DNA of 64,000 nt, from positions 1,797,501 to 1,861,500 of the forward strand of contig CALSRS010000001.1 in the NCBI GenBank assembly GCA_943788815.1. Reading direction: 5' to 3'. Position 1 is the first letter of the stretch; each line of letters opens with the position of its first letter. Below are positions 21,132 through 29,739 of this stretch, piece after piece. The position numbers and the translations under genes were made by a program. Under the pieces are notes generated by a model that worked only from the letters and a program-made list of their open reading frames with translations, did no database searches and was not told the origin of the DNA. The stretch comes from an uncultured Gammaproteobacteria bacterium. Lineage in GTDB: Bacteria; Pseudomonadota; Gammaproteobacteria; Eutrophobiales; Eutrophobiaceae.

Positions 21132-21151
21132 TTGTTACAGTTGTATTACAA
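21132..21151 (-). promoter_or_regulatory. Pho-box-like site before the porin gene
   Basis: On the minus strand two heptamers, TTGTAAT and CTGTAAC, are separated by ACAA, giving the 11-base period of PhoB half-sites (consensus CTGTCAT). TATTAT lies a few bases downstream (21121-21126) as a possible -10. The site is 79 bases before the porin start. Confidence 0.55.
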
Positions 21152-21261
21152 ATCAGAAATGATATTGATAATTAGGTGCTGGTAATTTATAAATAAGAAA
21201 AAGCCAGTGAATTTGTGAAATAAAATTATCACAGCAATGAATTAATTTCTATATTGTCTAT

Positions 21262-21275
21262 ATGATATAGATCAA
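21262..21275 (+). promoter_or_regulatory. FNR/ANR-like site before DUF47-PiT genes
   Basis: ATGATatagATCAA matches nine of ten conserved positions of TTGAT-N4-ATCAA. It lies 80 bases before the DUF47 start. The expected -10 position holds only a weak TTATCG/TAATAG, so function is less certain than for the site near 2850. Confidence 0.4.
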
Positions 21276-21355
21276 CATCATAGTAGTAACATGGATTTAT
21301 CGTAATAGGACAGAAAATAAATCAAGATAGTTTCATTTAAACAGGAGACAGTTAG

Positions 21356-22030
21356 ATGAAAAATATTATGTCTGTATTTGGGACCTCACCATTTGTGCCT
21401 TTACAGATGCACATGGAAAAAGTCAGTGCTTGCGTTGAAAAAATTCCAGAAATTCTTGAGATGTACAGACAAGGAGATGCTGATGCCGTAGAAAAAATTT
21501 CAAAAAAGATTTCCAAATTAGAGCATGAAGCTGATCTAATAAAACATGATATTAGAGGCAGTCTGCCACGTGGTATTTTTACGCTCGTGAATCGATCAAG
21601 TGTCTTAAAAATCCTGGATATTCAGGACAAAATAGCAAATAAATCTGAAAATCTTGGTGTTTTGCTAACCTTCAAGCAGGCAAAGAGATTTGATGGACTT
21701 GATGAATTGCTAAATGAGTTTATGGAAAAATGCATCGCAACATTTAATGGTGCTCAATTAGTTATTGATCGACTTGATGAGTTGGTGGAAACAGGGTTTG
21801 GTGGACAGGAGGCACATAGTGTTCATGAGTTAATTGACAGAGTCGCGGTTCTTGAGCACGAGGTGGATGTACATCAACGTGAATTAATCAGGAAGCTACT
21901 TGAGTATGAAACATCAATCAGTTACGGAGATTTTTTTCTCTGGACAAGAATGATCAGGCAGTTAAGTGGTATTGCAGATAGTGCAGATGAGCTGGCTGCG
22001 GCAATCAGGTTACTCCTTGAAACCAATTAA
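21356..22030 (+). CDS. DUF47 (TIGR00153) PhoU-like protein
   Basis: 224 residues, entirely helical, of the DUF47/TIGR00153 family related to PhoU. Acidic helices with repeated E/D-x3-D/E patterns (KLEHEADLIKHDIR, VLEHEVDVHQRELIRKLLE) are the metal-binding type of PhoU repeats. Members are almost always encoded next to PiT transporters and are thought to control them. Here it is 27 bases upstream of pit, with CAGGAG before its ATG. Confidence 0.9.
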   Translation: MKNIMSVFGTSPFVPLQMHMEKVSACVEKIPEILEMYRQGDADAVEKISKKISKLEHEADLIKHDIRGSLPRGIFTLVNRSSVLKILDIQDKIANKSENLGVLLTFKQAKRFDGLDELLNEFMEKCIATFNGAQLVIDRLDELVETGFGGQEAHSVHELIDRVAVLEHEVDVHQRELIRKLLEYETSISYGDFFLWTRMIRQLSGIADSADELAAAIRLLLETN

Positions 22031-22057
22031 TCTGAATAAACAGACGAGAAAATAGAA

Positions 22058-23488
22058 ATGGAACTTTATCTATATGTCATCACAGCTTTAGCTATTATTT
22101 TTGGTGTTTACATGGCATGGGGTATTGGTGCCAATGATGTTGCAAACGCCATGGGAACATCAGTTGGATCTGGTGCGCTTACGCTGAAAAGGGCCGTGAT
22201 TTTGGCCGTGATTTTAGAATTTAGTGGGGCATTTCTGGCCGGCTCACATGTTTCTGAGACAGTAAGAAAGGGAATCGTTGATCCGGCAATTTTTACCGGG
22301 GACGGATTGTCCTTTATGTTAGGAATGCTATCTGCACTATTGGCTGCAGGGACATGGTTGCAGATAGCATCATGGAAAGGGTGGCCAGTATCCACCACTC
22401 ATTCAATTGTAGGATCAATTGTTGGTTTTGGTCTTGTCTATGGGGGTATGAATGCGATCCATTGGGATAAACTTGGTGCTATTGTCGCAAGTTGGGTCAT
22501 ATCTCCCCTGTTCAGCGGGATAATCTCGTACTTTATTTTTGGATTTATTCTGCGAACAATATTTTACAATGCAAGGCCGCTGCATGCCGCAAAAAAGGTA
22601 GCGCCTTATATTGTATTCGTCGTGTTTACCATTTTGACCTTGACGATGTTTTTCAAGGGTCTCGCAAATATGAAGTTAGGCTTAAGCTTATTTGCTTCCC
22701 TGGGGCTTGCATCCGGCGTTGGTCTTATTGCATCAATAATTAGCGTCTTTTTGGTAAAGCTGATTAAGGAGTCTGAATCTACAGGGTCTGGAGAGAAAAT
22801 TACAGATCCCAATATAATAAAGTCTCTTGATAAAGCCGTTAAACATCTGGAAAAGGTCAGGACAAGTTCTCCAGGGCATATGAAGTCTGAGATTGCAGAT
22901 ACTCTCAAATCGATAAAAACAATGCGTTGGGAGTCTCAACAAAAATATGAATACCACACCAACAGCGCCCAATACCAAAAGGTAGAGAAAATGTTCGTAT
23001 ATCTTCAAATATTAAGCGCTTGTTTTGTTGCGTTTGCCCATGGGGCTAATGATGTTGCAAACGCAATCGGCCCCATGTCAGCGGTGTTGTCTGTCGCATT
23101 TGCAGGAGGCGAAAGCATAGCCGCCCAGGCCCCGGTGCCACTTTGGGTATTGGCATTAGGCGGGGCAGGTATCGCATTTGGTCTTGCAACATGGGGGTGG
23201 CGTGTAATGGAAACCATAGGAAAAAGTATTACCGAACTGACTCCCACGCGGGGATTTAGCGCTGAATTTGGTGCCGCAACAACAATTGTAATTGCTTCAA
23301 AACTGGGACTGCCAATTTCGACTACCCACACACTTGTTGGCGCAGTATTAGGGGTAGGGCTGGCGAGAGGAATAGGCGCAGTAAATTTAACCGTCGTCAG
23401 AAATGTTGTTATTTCCTGGTTGGTTACTGTGCCGGTTGGCGCGTTTCTTGCGGTTATTTTCTTTTATTTATTAAAAGGTATGTTTTAG
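22058..23488 (+). CDS. pit: PiT family inorganic phosphate transporter
   Basis: 476-residue membrane protein with two inverted PiT repeats. GANDVANAMGTSVGSGALT (about residues 25-43) and HGANDVANAIGPMSAV (about 327-342) are the signatures of the two halves, each followed by a PISTTH/PVSTTH segment (WPVSTTHSIVGS, LPISTTHTLVGA). A hydrophilic loop of about 70 residues separates the halves. It takes up metal-phosphate using the proton or sodium gradient and gives constitutive low-affinity uptake beside the Pst system encoded downstream. Confidence 0.95.
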   Translation: MELYLYVITALAIIFGVYMAWGIGANDVANAMGTSVGSGALTLKRAVILAVILEFSGAFLAGSHVSETVRKGIVDPAIFTGDGLSFMLGMLSALLAAGTWLQIASWKGWPVSTTHSIVGSIVGFGLVYGGMNAIHWDKLGAIVASWVISPLFSGIISYFIFGFILRTIFYNARPLHAAKKVAPYIVFVVFTILTLTMFFKGLANMKLGLSLFASLGLASGVGLIASIISVFLVKLIKESESTGSGEKITDPNIIKSLDKAVKHLEKVRTSSPGHMKSEIADTLKSIKTMRWESQQKYEYHTNSAQYQKVEKMFVYLQILSACFVAFAHGANDVANAIGPMSAVLSVAFAGGESIAAQAPVPLWVLALGGAGIAFGLATWGWRVMETIGKSITELTPTRGFSAEFGAATTIVIASKLGLPISTTHTLVGAVLGVGLARGIGAVNLTVVRNVVISWLVTVPVGAFLAVIFFYLLKGMF

Positions 23489-23538
23489 CAAGTCGAAGGA
23501 TAGTCTCATCAAGCTCCTGGTTTTGGACTAACATTAGA

Positions 23539-24225
23539 ATGAATGAATCAATTCTTATTGTCGAGGATGAAGATCCGATTAGAGAGATGTTGATCTACTC
23601 ATTAACAAAAGAAGGGTTTAAAGTTGAGCAGGCAGATAGTGTTAAGCAGGCGAAAGATTTTATTACGCACAGAATTCCAGATTTAATTTTATTAGACTGG
23701 ATGTTGCCAGGTGTTAGTGGTGTTGATTTTGCGAGAAGTTTGAGGTCAGATTTACTGACCAGGACAGTGCCGATTATTATGCTTACTGCAAAAGGTGCCG
23801 AAGCAGATAAGGTGAAAGCACTAGACACAGGCGCAGATGATTATATAACAAAACCGTTTTCTACAAAGGAACTACTTGCAAGGATTAGGGCGGTATTTCG
23901 TAGGACAGCAAGTGAAGATTTAACGCAAGTTTTAGAAATCCCTGGCCTGCTGGTTGATCCGTCTACCTGTCAGGTGATTGCAGGCAAAAACAATATCAAT
24001 TTAAGCCCAACAGAATTTAGATTGTTGTATTTCTTTATTAGCCACCCGGAAAAGGTATTTAGTCGTACTCAATTGCTTGACAAAATCTGGGGTGAAAATA
24101 TATATGTAGAAGAAAGAACGGTAGATGTGCATATACGAAGATTGCGGAAAAACCTGGGAACGTTTGGGCTGGATAAAAATATACAAACAGTGCGAAGTTT
24201 TGGTTACAAATTCTCACTTAAATAA
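23539..24225 (+). CDS. phoB: Phosphate regulon response regulator PhoB
   Basis: 228 residues. The receiver domain has the acidic pocket E9-D10-E11, the phosphorylated D53 in LLDWMLPG, and K105 in YITKPF. The C-terminal OmpR-type winged helix contains FRLLYFFISHPEKVFSRTQLLDKIWG and ERTVDVHIRRLRKNL, close to E. coli PhoB. It binds Pho boxes when phosphate is scarce. phoR follows 17 bases downstream. Confidence 0.95.
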   Translation: MNESILIVEDEDPIREMLIYSLTKEGFKVEQADSVKQAKDFITHRIPDLILLDWMLPGVSGVDFARSLRSDLLTRTVPIIMLTAKGAEADKVKALDTGADDYITKPFSTKELLARIRAVFRRTASEDLTQVLEIPGLLVDPSTCQVIAGKNNINLSPTEFRLLYFFISHPEKVFSRTQLLDKIWGENIYVEERTVDVHIRRLRKNLGTFGLDKNIQTVRSFGYKFSLK

Positions 24226-24242
24226 TTATTTGGAAAAAAATT

Positions 24243-25571
24243 TTGCGTAAAGATTTAACAAGACTGGGAATTGTTTTAGTTTGCTCGCTGATTATTGGCG
24301 CTGTCACAGGGTATGTTTTTTTCTGCCTGTTTATTGGAATTTTGCTGTTATATTTTTGGCATATTAAATCTCTAAACAACCTTCTGTTATGGATGAAGCA
24401 AGGGAAGAGAGTAGAGTCGCCAAATATATCAGGGTTAATTGAAGATATAACTATACAGTTTTTCAATCTTCGAAATAGACATAAAAAAAGAAAGAAAAAA
24501 TTAACTAATTACCTAAAAAGATTTAAGCAAACTACGCAAGCATTGCCCGATGCAATATTAATTCTTGGAGAGAATAATGAGATAAAGTGGGCAAACGAGA
24601 AAGCAAAAGAATATTTGGGAATAAATTATCAGGAAGATATTGATCAACGCGTAATTAATCTTCTGAGAATACCTGCATTGGTAGATTTAATTAAAAACAA
24701 TCAAATATATGACAAAGAATCAGAATATAGCATTGAGATTGTTTCTCCCATAAATAGAGAATTACAGCTTGAAGTCAGATTAATTAATTTTGGTTTTTCT
24801 GAAAAGTTGCTGATGGCAAGAAATATTTCTAGTATCAATAAAATTAATAAAATGCGTACAGATTTTATATCAAACGCATCTCACGAGCTCAGAACTCCGC
24901 TAACAGTGATTTTGGGTTACCTGGAATCATTTGAAGATGAGATTGATATAAAAAAATATCCTGATGCAAACAAAAGAATTCTGATGATGAAGTCTCAGGC
25001 AGAGAGAATGAATCGCCTAATTGAAGACTTGTTAAATCTGGCCTCGCTTGAGACTACTGATGAGCTAAGAAATATTGAAACTATAAACGTATCAGAGATG
25101 CTTTCTTCTATTGTAGATGCTGCAGTATCAGTAAGCGGAAATTCCAAACATGAATTTATAGTTGATGTGGATCAGCCCCTTTGGTTGCATGGGAATAAAA
25201 ATCAATTATATAGTGCTTTTTCAAATATCATTTTAAATGCAGTCAATCATACTGCTCCACCAGGAGTCATAACTGTTAGATGGTATTTGAAAGATAATTG
25301 TGGTTTTCTTGAGGTTGAAGATACGGGTGAAGGAATATATCCTGAATATATTCCTAGACTTACAGAGCGATTTTTCAGAGCAGATAAAAGCAGGTCTAGT
25401 GCAAAGGGTGGTTCAGGTTTGGGCCTGGCAATAGTTAAGCACATTTTGTCAAATCATAGCTCTACTTTGGAAATAGAAAGCAATTTAGGTAAAGGAAGCC
25501 TTTTTCGAATTAAATTTTCTGATGAAATGGTATTAAAAGAAGCTGAAGCGCATCAGGGAATTATCAATTAA
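24243..25571 (+). CDS. phoR: Phosphate regulon sensor kinase PhoR
   Basis: 442 residues from a TTG start with GGAAAA upstream. Two N-terminal hydrophobic segments (about residues 9-38) make a membrane hairpin, followed by a basic linker, a PAS domain (about 95-195), and the kinase core: H214 in SNASHELRTPL, the N box NIILNAVNHT, and G boxes EVEDTGEGI and GSGLGLAIVKH. PhoR phosphorylates PhoB in response to the state of the Pst/PhoU complex. No periplasmic domain is present, as in E. coli. Confidence 0.93.
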   Translation: MRKDLTRLGIVLVCSLIIGAVTGYVFFCLFIGILLLYFWHIKSLNNLLLWMKQGKRVESPNISGLIEDITIQFFNLRNRHKKRKKKLTNYLKRFKQTTQALPDAILILGENNEIKWANEKAKEYLGINYQEDIDQRVINLLRIPALVDLIKNNQIYDKESEYSIEIVSPINRELQLEVRLINFGFSEKLLMARNISSINKINKMRTDFISNASHELRTPLTVILGYLESFEDEIDIKKYPDANKRILMMKSQAERMNRLIEDLLNLASLETTDELRNIETINVSEMLSSIVDAAVSVSGNSKHEFIVDVDQPLWLHGNKNQLYSAFSNIILNAVNHTAPPGVITVRWYLKDNCGFLEVEDTGEGIYPEYIPRLTERFFRADKSRSSAKGGSGLGLAIVKHILSNHSSTLEIESNLGKGSLFRIKFSDEMVLKEAEAHQGIIN

Positions 25572-25591
25572 AAAATTACAAATAATTTTAA

Positions 25592-25611
25592 TTGTCATAA
25601 ATCTTTAACAT
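25592..25611 (+). promoter_or_regulatory. Pho-box-like site before pstS
   Basis: TTGTCAT and CTTTAAC are separated by AAAT, the 11-base spacing of PhoB half-sites; the first heptamer differs from CTGTCAT at one base, the second at two or three. It lies 86 bases before the pstS start in the phoR-pstS gap. Confidence 0.6.
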
Positions 25612-25696
25612 TTGCCTGTCAAGATATTCATGCTGACGATAGTTATGCAGCAATATGAATATTAAATGTTTCTAACAATCTGGAGTTACTAGGCAA

Positions 25697-26674
25697 ATGA
25701 AAATATCAATAAAAAACTATTTTTTTGCATTTATGGTTGTCCTGGGATGCTGGTTTAATCTTGCCCGGGCAGATACTGATATCGATATGAATTTACCAAA
25801 CTATGTTAAGGAAAGCGGTATATCAGGGAACATCATCAGCGTGGGCTCAGATACGCTCGCAAATTTAATGACCTTATGGGCTGAAGAGTTTAAGCGACTA
25901 TATCCAAATGTAAGTATCCAGATACAGGCAGCAGGATCCTCTACTGCGCCTCCGGGGTTAACTGAAGGGACATCGAATATTGGCCCGATGAGCAGAAGAA
26001 TGACGCAGGGTGAAATAGCAGCATTTGAGAATAAGCACGGATACAAGCCAACTGCCATTGGGGCCGCGATTGATTCACTTGCAGTCTATGTTCATAAAGA
26101 CAATCCAATAAAAGGTATGACGATAGCTGAGGTAGATGCGATATTTTCTGCCACTCGTAACTGCGGCCATGATATGGATCTGACCAGGTGGGGACAGCTT
26201 GGATTAACTGGCAGTTGGGAATCTCGTCCAATACAGCTATATGGTAGAAATTCAGTATCAGGAACCTACGGGTATTTTAAGGAAAACGCGTTATGTAAAG
26301 GTGATTATAAGAATACGGTAAACGAACAGCCCGGGTCAGCTTCTGTAGTACAAGGTATTACAAAATCAATTAATGGAATTGGTTATTCAGGTGTCGGTTA
26401 CAAAACGTCAGGTGTCAGAGCAGTTCCGCTCTCCAAACAGTCCGATGGTGACTATGTTGAAGCAACTGCTGAAAATGCAATCACCGGGAAGTACCCCTTA
26501 TCCCGGTTTTTATATATATATGTAAACAAGCACCCGAATAGACCATTACCACCGCTAGAAGCTGCTTTTTTAAAAATGATCATGTCCAAGACAGGTCAAA
26601 TGGTCGTAGTCAAAGATGGATATATCCCCCTGCCTGCCAGTGTTGCTGAAAAGCAAATTATGTTAACTCAATAG
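25697..26674 (+). CDS. pstS: Phosphate-binding periplasmic protein PstS
   Basis: 325 residues with a signal peptide ending near NLARA (residue 25). The phosphate-binding loops of the family are visible: [35 protein letters not shown], and [13 protein letters not shown]. It delivers phosphate to the PstCAB importer. Unusually for the class, pstC, pstA and pstB do not follow directly; a type II secretion operon of about 11 kb comes between. A Pho-box-like site precedes it and a terminator follows. Confidence 0.95.
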   Translation: MKISIKNYFFAFMVVLGCWFNLARADTDIDMNLPNYVKESGISGNIISVGSDTLANLMTLWAEEFKRLYPNVSIQIQAAGSSTAPPGLTEGTSNIGPMSRRMTQGEIAAFENKHGYKPTAIGAAIDSLAVYVHKDNPIKGMTIAEVDAIFSATRNCGHDMDLTRWGQLGLTGSWESRPIQLYGRNSVSGTYGYFKENALCKGDYKNTVNEQPGSASVVQGITKSINGIGYSGVGYKTSGVRAVPLSKQSDGDYVEATAENAITGKYPLSRFLYIYVNKHPNRPLPPLEAAFLKMIMSKTGQMVVVKDGYIPLPASVAEKQIMLTQ

Positions 26675-26697
26675 TATAAAAGCCTGGTTTACGTCTA

Positions 26698-26725
26698 AAA
26701 TGCCCCATATAGGGGCATTTTTTTT
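26698..26725 (+). terminator. Rho-independent terminator after pstS
   Basis: AAATGCCCC and GGGGCATTT form a nine-base perfect stem around ATATA, ending in eight T. It separates pstS from the secretion operon. Confidence 0.9.
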
Positions 26726-26881
26726 AATTACAGTTATCTAATTTAAGTGAACCCTATAATTATCTAATTAATAAATTCTTAAAAAAAAGATTAAAACTGT
26801 CTATTTTTACCCAGTATTAGCATGCTGGGGTTTTGTAATATTGGCTTTATCGATTATTCTTAGAAAAAAGGTTACGGTAAA

Positions 26882-27799
26882 ATGTTGAGGTTTTCAAATA
26901 TTGTCAGTGGGATACAGTCCCAGATACTGATGCAGCCCCGATTTGTCAGGATAGTAGAAGCCGTGCTGGTGATCGTTTTGGCTGTTGTGGTAGGTAAAAT
27001 GATTACAGATTATTTATCCTATGGTGAATCGGCAAATTCCATGCCTGCAAAGGCAGGTTCATCAGTAAGTGAAAATTCAAATATACAATTGTCCTCAAAA
27101 CGCCAAAATGAACCGTCAGGATCGCTATTGTCACTATTTGGTAGCGCACAGGTATCCATAGTTGATACTCAGCAGGACTATGCAGAAATCCAGGAAACCC
27201 AATTAAAATTAATTCTTCGGGGTGTCATGGTAAATCAGCAAACGAATCAACGCCTGGCCTTAATCGCAGTTCCCGGTAATGTAGAAAAAGTATATTCCGT
27301 TGGTGATGAAGTCGAGGGCGCCAGAATAATCAGAGTAGAACCCGGACGTATTGTATTAAATCACAATGGAAAGGACGAGGCTCTCTATCTATCAATTCCC
27401 AAGATGACAGCTGATGAAGAAAATGCAGGAAGTAAGAGCAGGACTATATCGAGCGGCAATGGGATTAGAAAAATAAATGATACTCGACGTATTGTTTCTC
27501 AAGCGACACTACGGCAGCAACTAAATAATTTGCCATCTTTACTCAGGCAGGCCAAGGCAGTCCCACATTCAGAAAATGGTGAAAATCTTGGATTTAAAAT
27601 GGTTGAGGTTCAGGCCGGAAGTATTTTTGAAGACCTGGGTTTGCAAAAAGACGATATTATACAAACGGTCAATGGTACATCAGTTAGAAGTGCCGAAGAT
27701 GCACTGAATGCTTATCGAAGGCTAAGAACCTCAAGATCTTTTCAATTAAGTTTGCTAAGAAATGGCCGACCAGTTTCTCTTGATCTATCTGTTCAATAA
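26882..27799 (+). CDS. gspC: Type II secretion protein GspC
   Basis: 305 residues: short cytoplasmic N-terminus, one membrane helix (about 23-42), a periplasmic HR domain (about 105-180, with LKLILRGVMVN), and a C-terminal PDZ domain (about 235-305, with GLQKDDIIQTVNGTSV). GspC links the inner-membrane platform to the GspD secretin and helps select substrates. It is the first gene of the operon, 207 bases after pstS; a weak Pho-like half-site is discussed under findings. Confidence 0.92.
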   Translation: MLRFSNIVSGIQSQILMQPRFVRIVEAVLVIVLAVVVGKMITDYLSYGESANSMPAKAGSSVSENSNIQLSSKRQNEPSGSLLSLFGSAQVSIVDTQQDYAEIQETQLKLILRGVMVNQQTNQRLALIAVPGNVEKVYSVGDEVEGARIIRVEPGRIVLNHNGKDEALYLSIPKMTADEENAGSKSRTISSGNGIRKINDTRRIVSQATLRQQLNNLPSLLRQAKAVPHSENGENLGFKMVEVQAGSIFEDLGLQKDDIIQTVNGTSVRSAEDALNAYRRLRTSRSFQLSLLRNGRPVSLDLSVQ

Positions 27800-27825
27800 T
27801 TTAGAAAAAACAACTCAGAAGAATA

Positions 27826-29739
27826 ATGACAATAATTAAAAATAAATATATTTCAATTTTCCTGCTTTTATTCTTGATAGAGGGCATCAACGCTCAGGAA
27901 GTAAATTTTGATTTTGAGGATGCAAATCTCAGAACTGTTATCCAGGCGGTGGCGGAGTTTTCCGGTAAGAATTTTCTGGTGGATCCCCGAGTGCAAGGAA
28001 AGGTTACCGTCGTAGCTCCTACGCCATTAACAGAAGAGCAGGCTTATAAAGTTTTTCAGGCTGTACTCGAAGTCAATGGCTTCGTTACAGTAGAGGCCGA
28101 CGGGGCAATCAAGATTGTTCCCGCGGAAGAAGGCAAGATCAGAAATACAAATGTATTCGATGAAGATCCGGGCGCGAATAATGATGATATCCAGACACGT
28201 GTCTTACACCTAAGCTATGTAAATCCAGAAAGACTTGTTCCTATACTCAGGCCACTCGTGCCGGCATACGGTCACATGGCAGCAGATTCAGCAAGCTCAT
28301 CATTAATCATTACTGACAGGGCGGCTAACGTTGCCCGCATAGTCAGTATTGTATCAAGGCTGGATAGGCCGGCTGAAACAGGCGAAGTCGAAGTAATTCC
28401 CCTGCTGCACGCTTCGGCAGAAGAAATGTCAGAATTACTGGGAAGGCTATATCCTACTGAAGCTGGCGGCCTGACGGTGATAGATGATGCCAGAACCAAT
28501 AGTCTGATAATTAAAGCAGATGTTGCTACCCGTGAAGAAATAAAAACTTTGACTCGCGATCTGGATATCCCTACTGAAAGTAGTGGTGATACTAATGTTA
28601 TTTTTCTGAATAATGCTGATGCAGAGAACCTGGTTGAAGTTCTGCAAAGCATGATGGGATCAAATGCAAACCAGAGTGACGCTATCGCTACCAATACAGA
28701 GATTATGGCGGACCCCGATACGAATGCGATCATCGTTCATGCATCCAAGTCAGATTTTAATACTATTCGACAGGTAATTGAGAATCTGGATGTGAGAAGA
28801 TTACAGGTATATGTTGAGGCACTGATCGCTGAGGTTTCAACAGATTTTGCCAGGGAATTCGGCATACAATTTCAGACAGCAGAAGGATTGGGGGCAGACA
28901 ACACAGGTTTCATTGGTGGGTCCAGTTTTGATGTAGGCACCAGTATTCAAAGTGCCATTATCAATCCGCTTGCAACCGGCGCAGGACTTAGTGTTGGATT
29001 TATTGATGGTACGGTGACATTGCCCGATGGGACAGAAGTTGTGAATCTCGCTGGCCTGGCAAGGGCGCTGGATACCCGAAGCAATGCCAACATTCTTTCT
29101 ACACCAAATCTCCTTACGATGGATAACCAGGAGGCAGAGATTGTCGTTGGTCAGAATGTGCCGTTTGTCACAGGCGCTTTTAGCCAGTCAAATACCGGGA
29201 CTGCAATTGATAACCCCTTTCAGACGATAGAGCGGCGGGATGTGGGTTTAACATTGCGAATAAAACCTCAGATTACTGAAGGCAGTTCCATCAAGATGGA
29301 AATCTTCCAGGAAGTCTCTAGTGTTGCACAGCGTGGAGAAGCAAGTGATATCGTGACTAACACCCGATCTTTGCAAACGACAGTGATTGCAGAAAATAAT
29401 CGTATGATAGTACTGGGCGGATTGATTCAGGATGATGTCTCTCAGAATCGTCAAAAGATTCCTTTGCTCGGAGACATTCCTATTCTTGGACATCTTTTTT
29501 CATATCGAAGTAATATAAGAAGTAAAACCAACCTATTAATATTTTTAAGGCCACGAATTATACGTGTGTCCGGCGATATGGATGAGCCTACCCGAAGAAA
29601 ATATGAATATCTGGATGATTTGTCTAACGAGCAGAACTTGAGACGCGATGGCGATATCCCGCCACCTTTGCAGGAATGGGATTATATTGCGCCCTTAGGT
29701 GAGCCATCTGAGCAGGAGACTGGAGCTGGAGGCCAATGA
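27826..29739 (+). CDS. gspD: Type II secretion secretin GspD
   Basis: 637 residues. After a signal peptide ending near GINA (residue 23) come the N0 domain (VNFDFEDANLRTVIQAVAEFSGKNF), three repeated N1-N3 ring domains, and the secretin barrel domain, with VGQNVPFVTGAF and the C-terminal VLGGLIQDD and RIKPQI segments. Fifteen copies form the outer-membrane channel. No S-domain pilotin-binding tail can be confidently assigned at the C-terminus, and no pilotin gene is in the operon. Its stop overlaps the gspE start by four bases. Confidence 0.96.
   Translation: MTIIKNKYISIFLLLFLIEGINAQEVNFDFEDANLRTVIQAVAEFSGKNFLVDPRVQGKVTVVAPTPLTEEQAYKVFQAVLEVNGFVTVEADGAIKIVPAEEGKIRNTNVFDEDPGANNDDIQTRVLHLSYVNPERLVPILRPLVPAYGHMAADSASSSLIITDRAANVARIVSIVSRLDRPAETGEVEVIPLLHASAEEMSELLGRLYPTEAGGLTVIDDARTNSLIIKADVATREEIKTLTRDLDIPTESSGDTNVIFLNNADAENLVEVLQSMMGSNANQSDAIATNTEIMADPDTNAIIVHASKSDFNTIRQVIENLDVRRLQVYVEALIAEVSTDFAREFGIQFQTAEGLGADNTGFIGGSSFDVGTSIQSAIINPLATGAGLSVGFIDGTVTLPDGTEVVNLAGLARALDTRSNANILSTPNLLTMDNQEAEIVVGQNVPFVTGAFSQSNTGTAIDNPFQTIERRDVGLTLRIKPQITEGSSIKMEIFQEVSSVAQRGEASDIVTNTRSLQTTVIAENNRMIVLGGLIQDDVSQNRQKIPLLGDIPILGHLFSYRSNIRSKTNLLIFLRPRIIRVSGDMDEPTRRKYEYLDDLSNEQNLRRDGDIPPPLQEWDYIAPLGEPSEQETGAGGQ

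Larger units (their letters stand above)
21054..21355. other. Divergent control region, porin / DUF47-PiT genes
   Basis: 302 bases without a gene between the divergent porin and DUF47-PiT starts. It contains a Pho-box-like site directed at the porin and an FNR-type site directed at DUF47-PiT, both listed separately. The DUF47 gene has CAGGAG just upstream of its ATG. Otherwise the sequence is A+T-rich with no further clear structure. Confidence 0.7.

Noticed and set aside
28272-28733. 153-codon minus-strand frame inside gspD
   Set aside because: Antisense to the conserved secretin; Ser/Ala-rich translation typical of a shadow frame.
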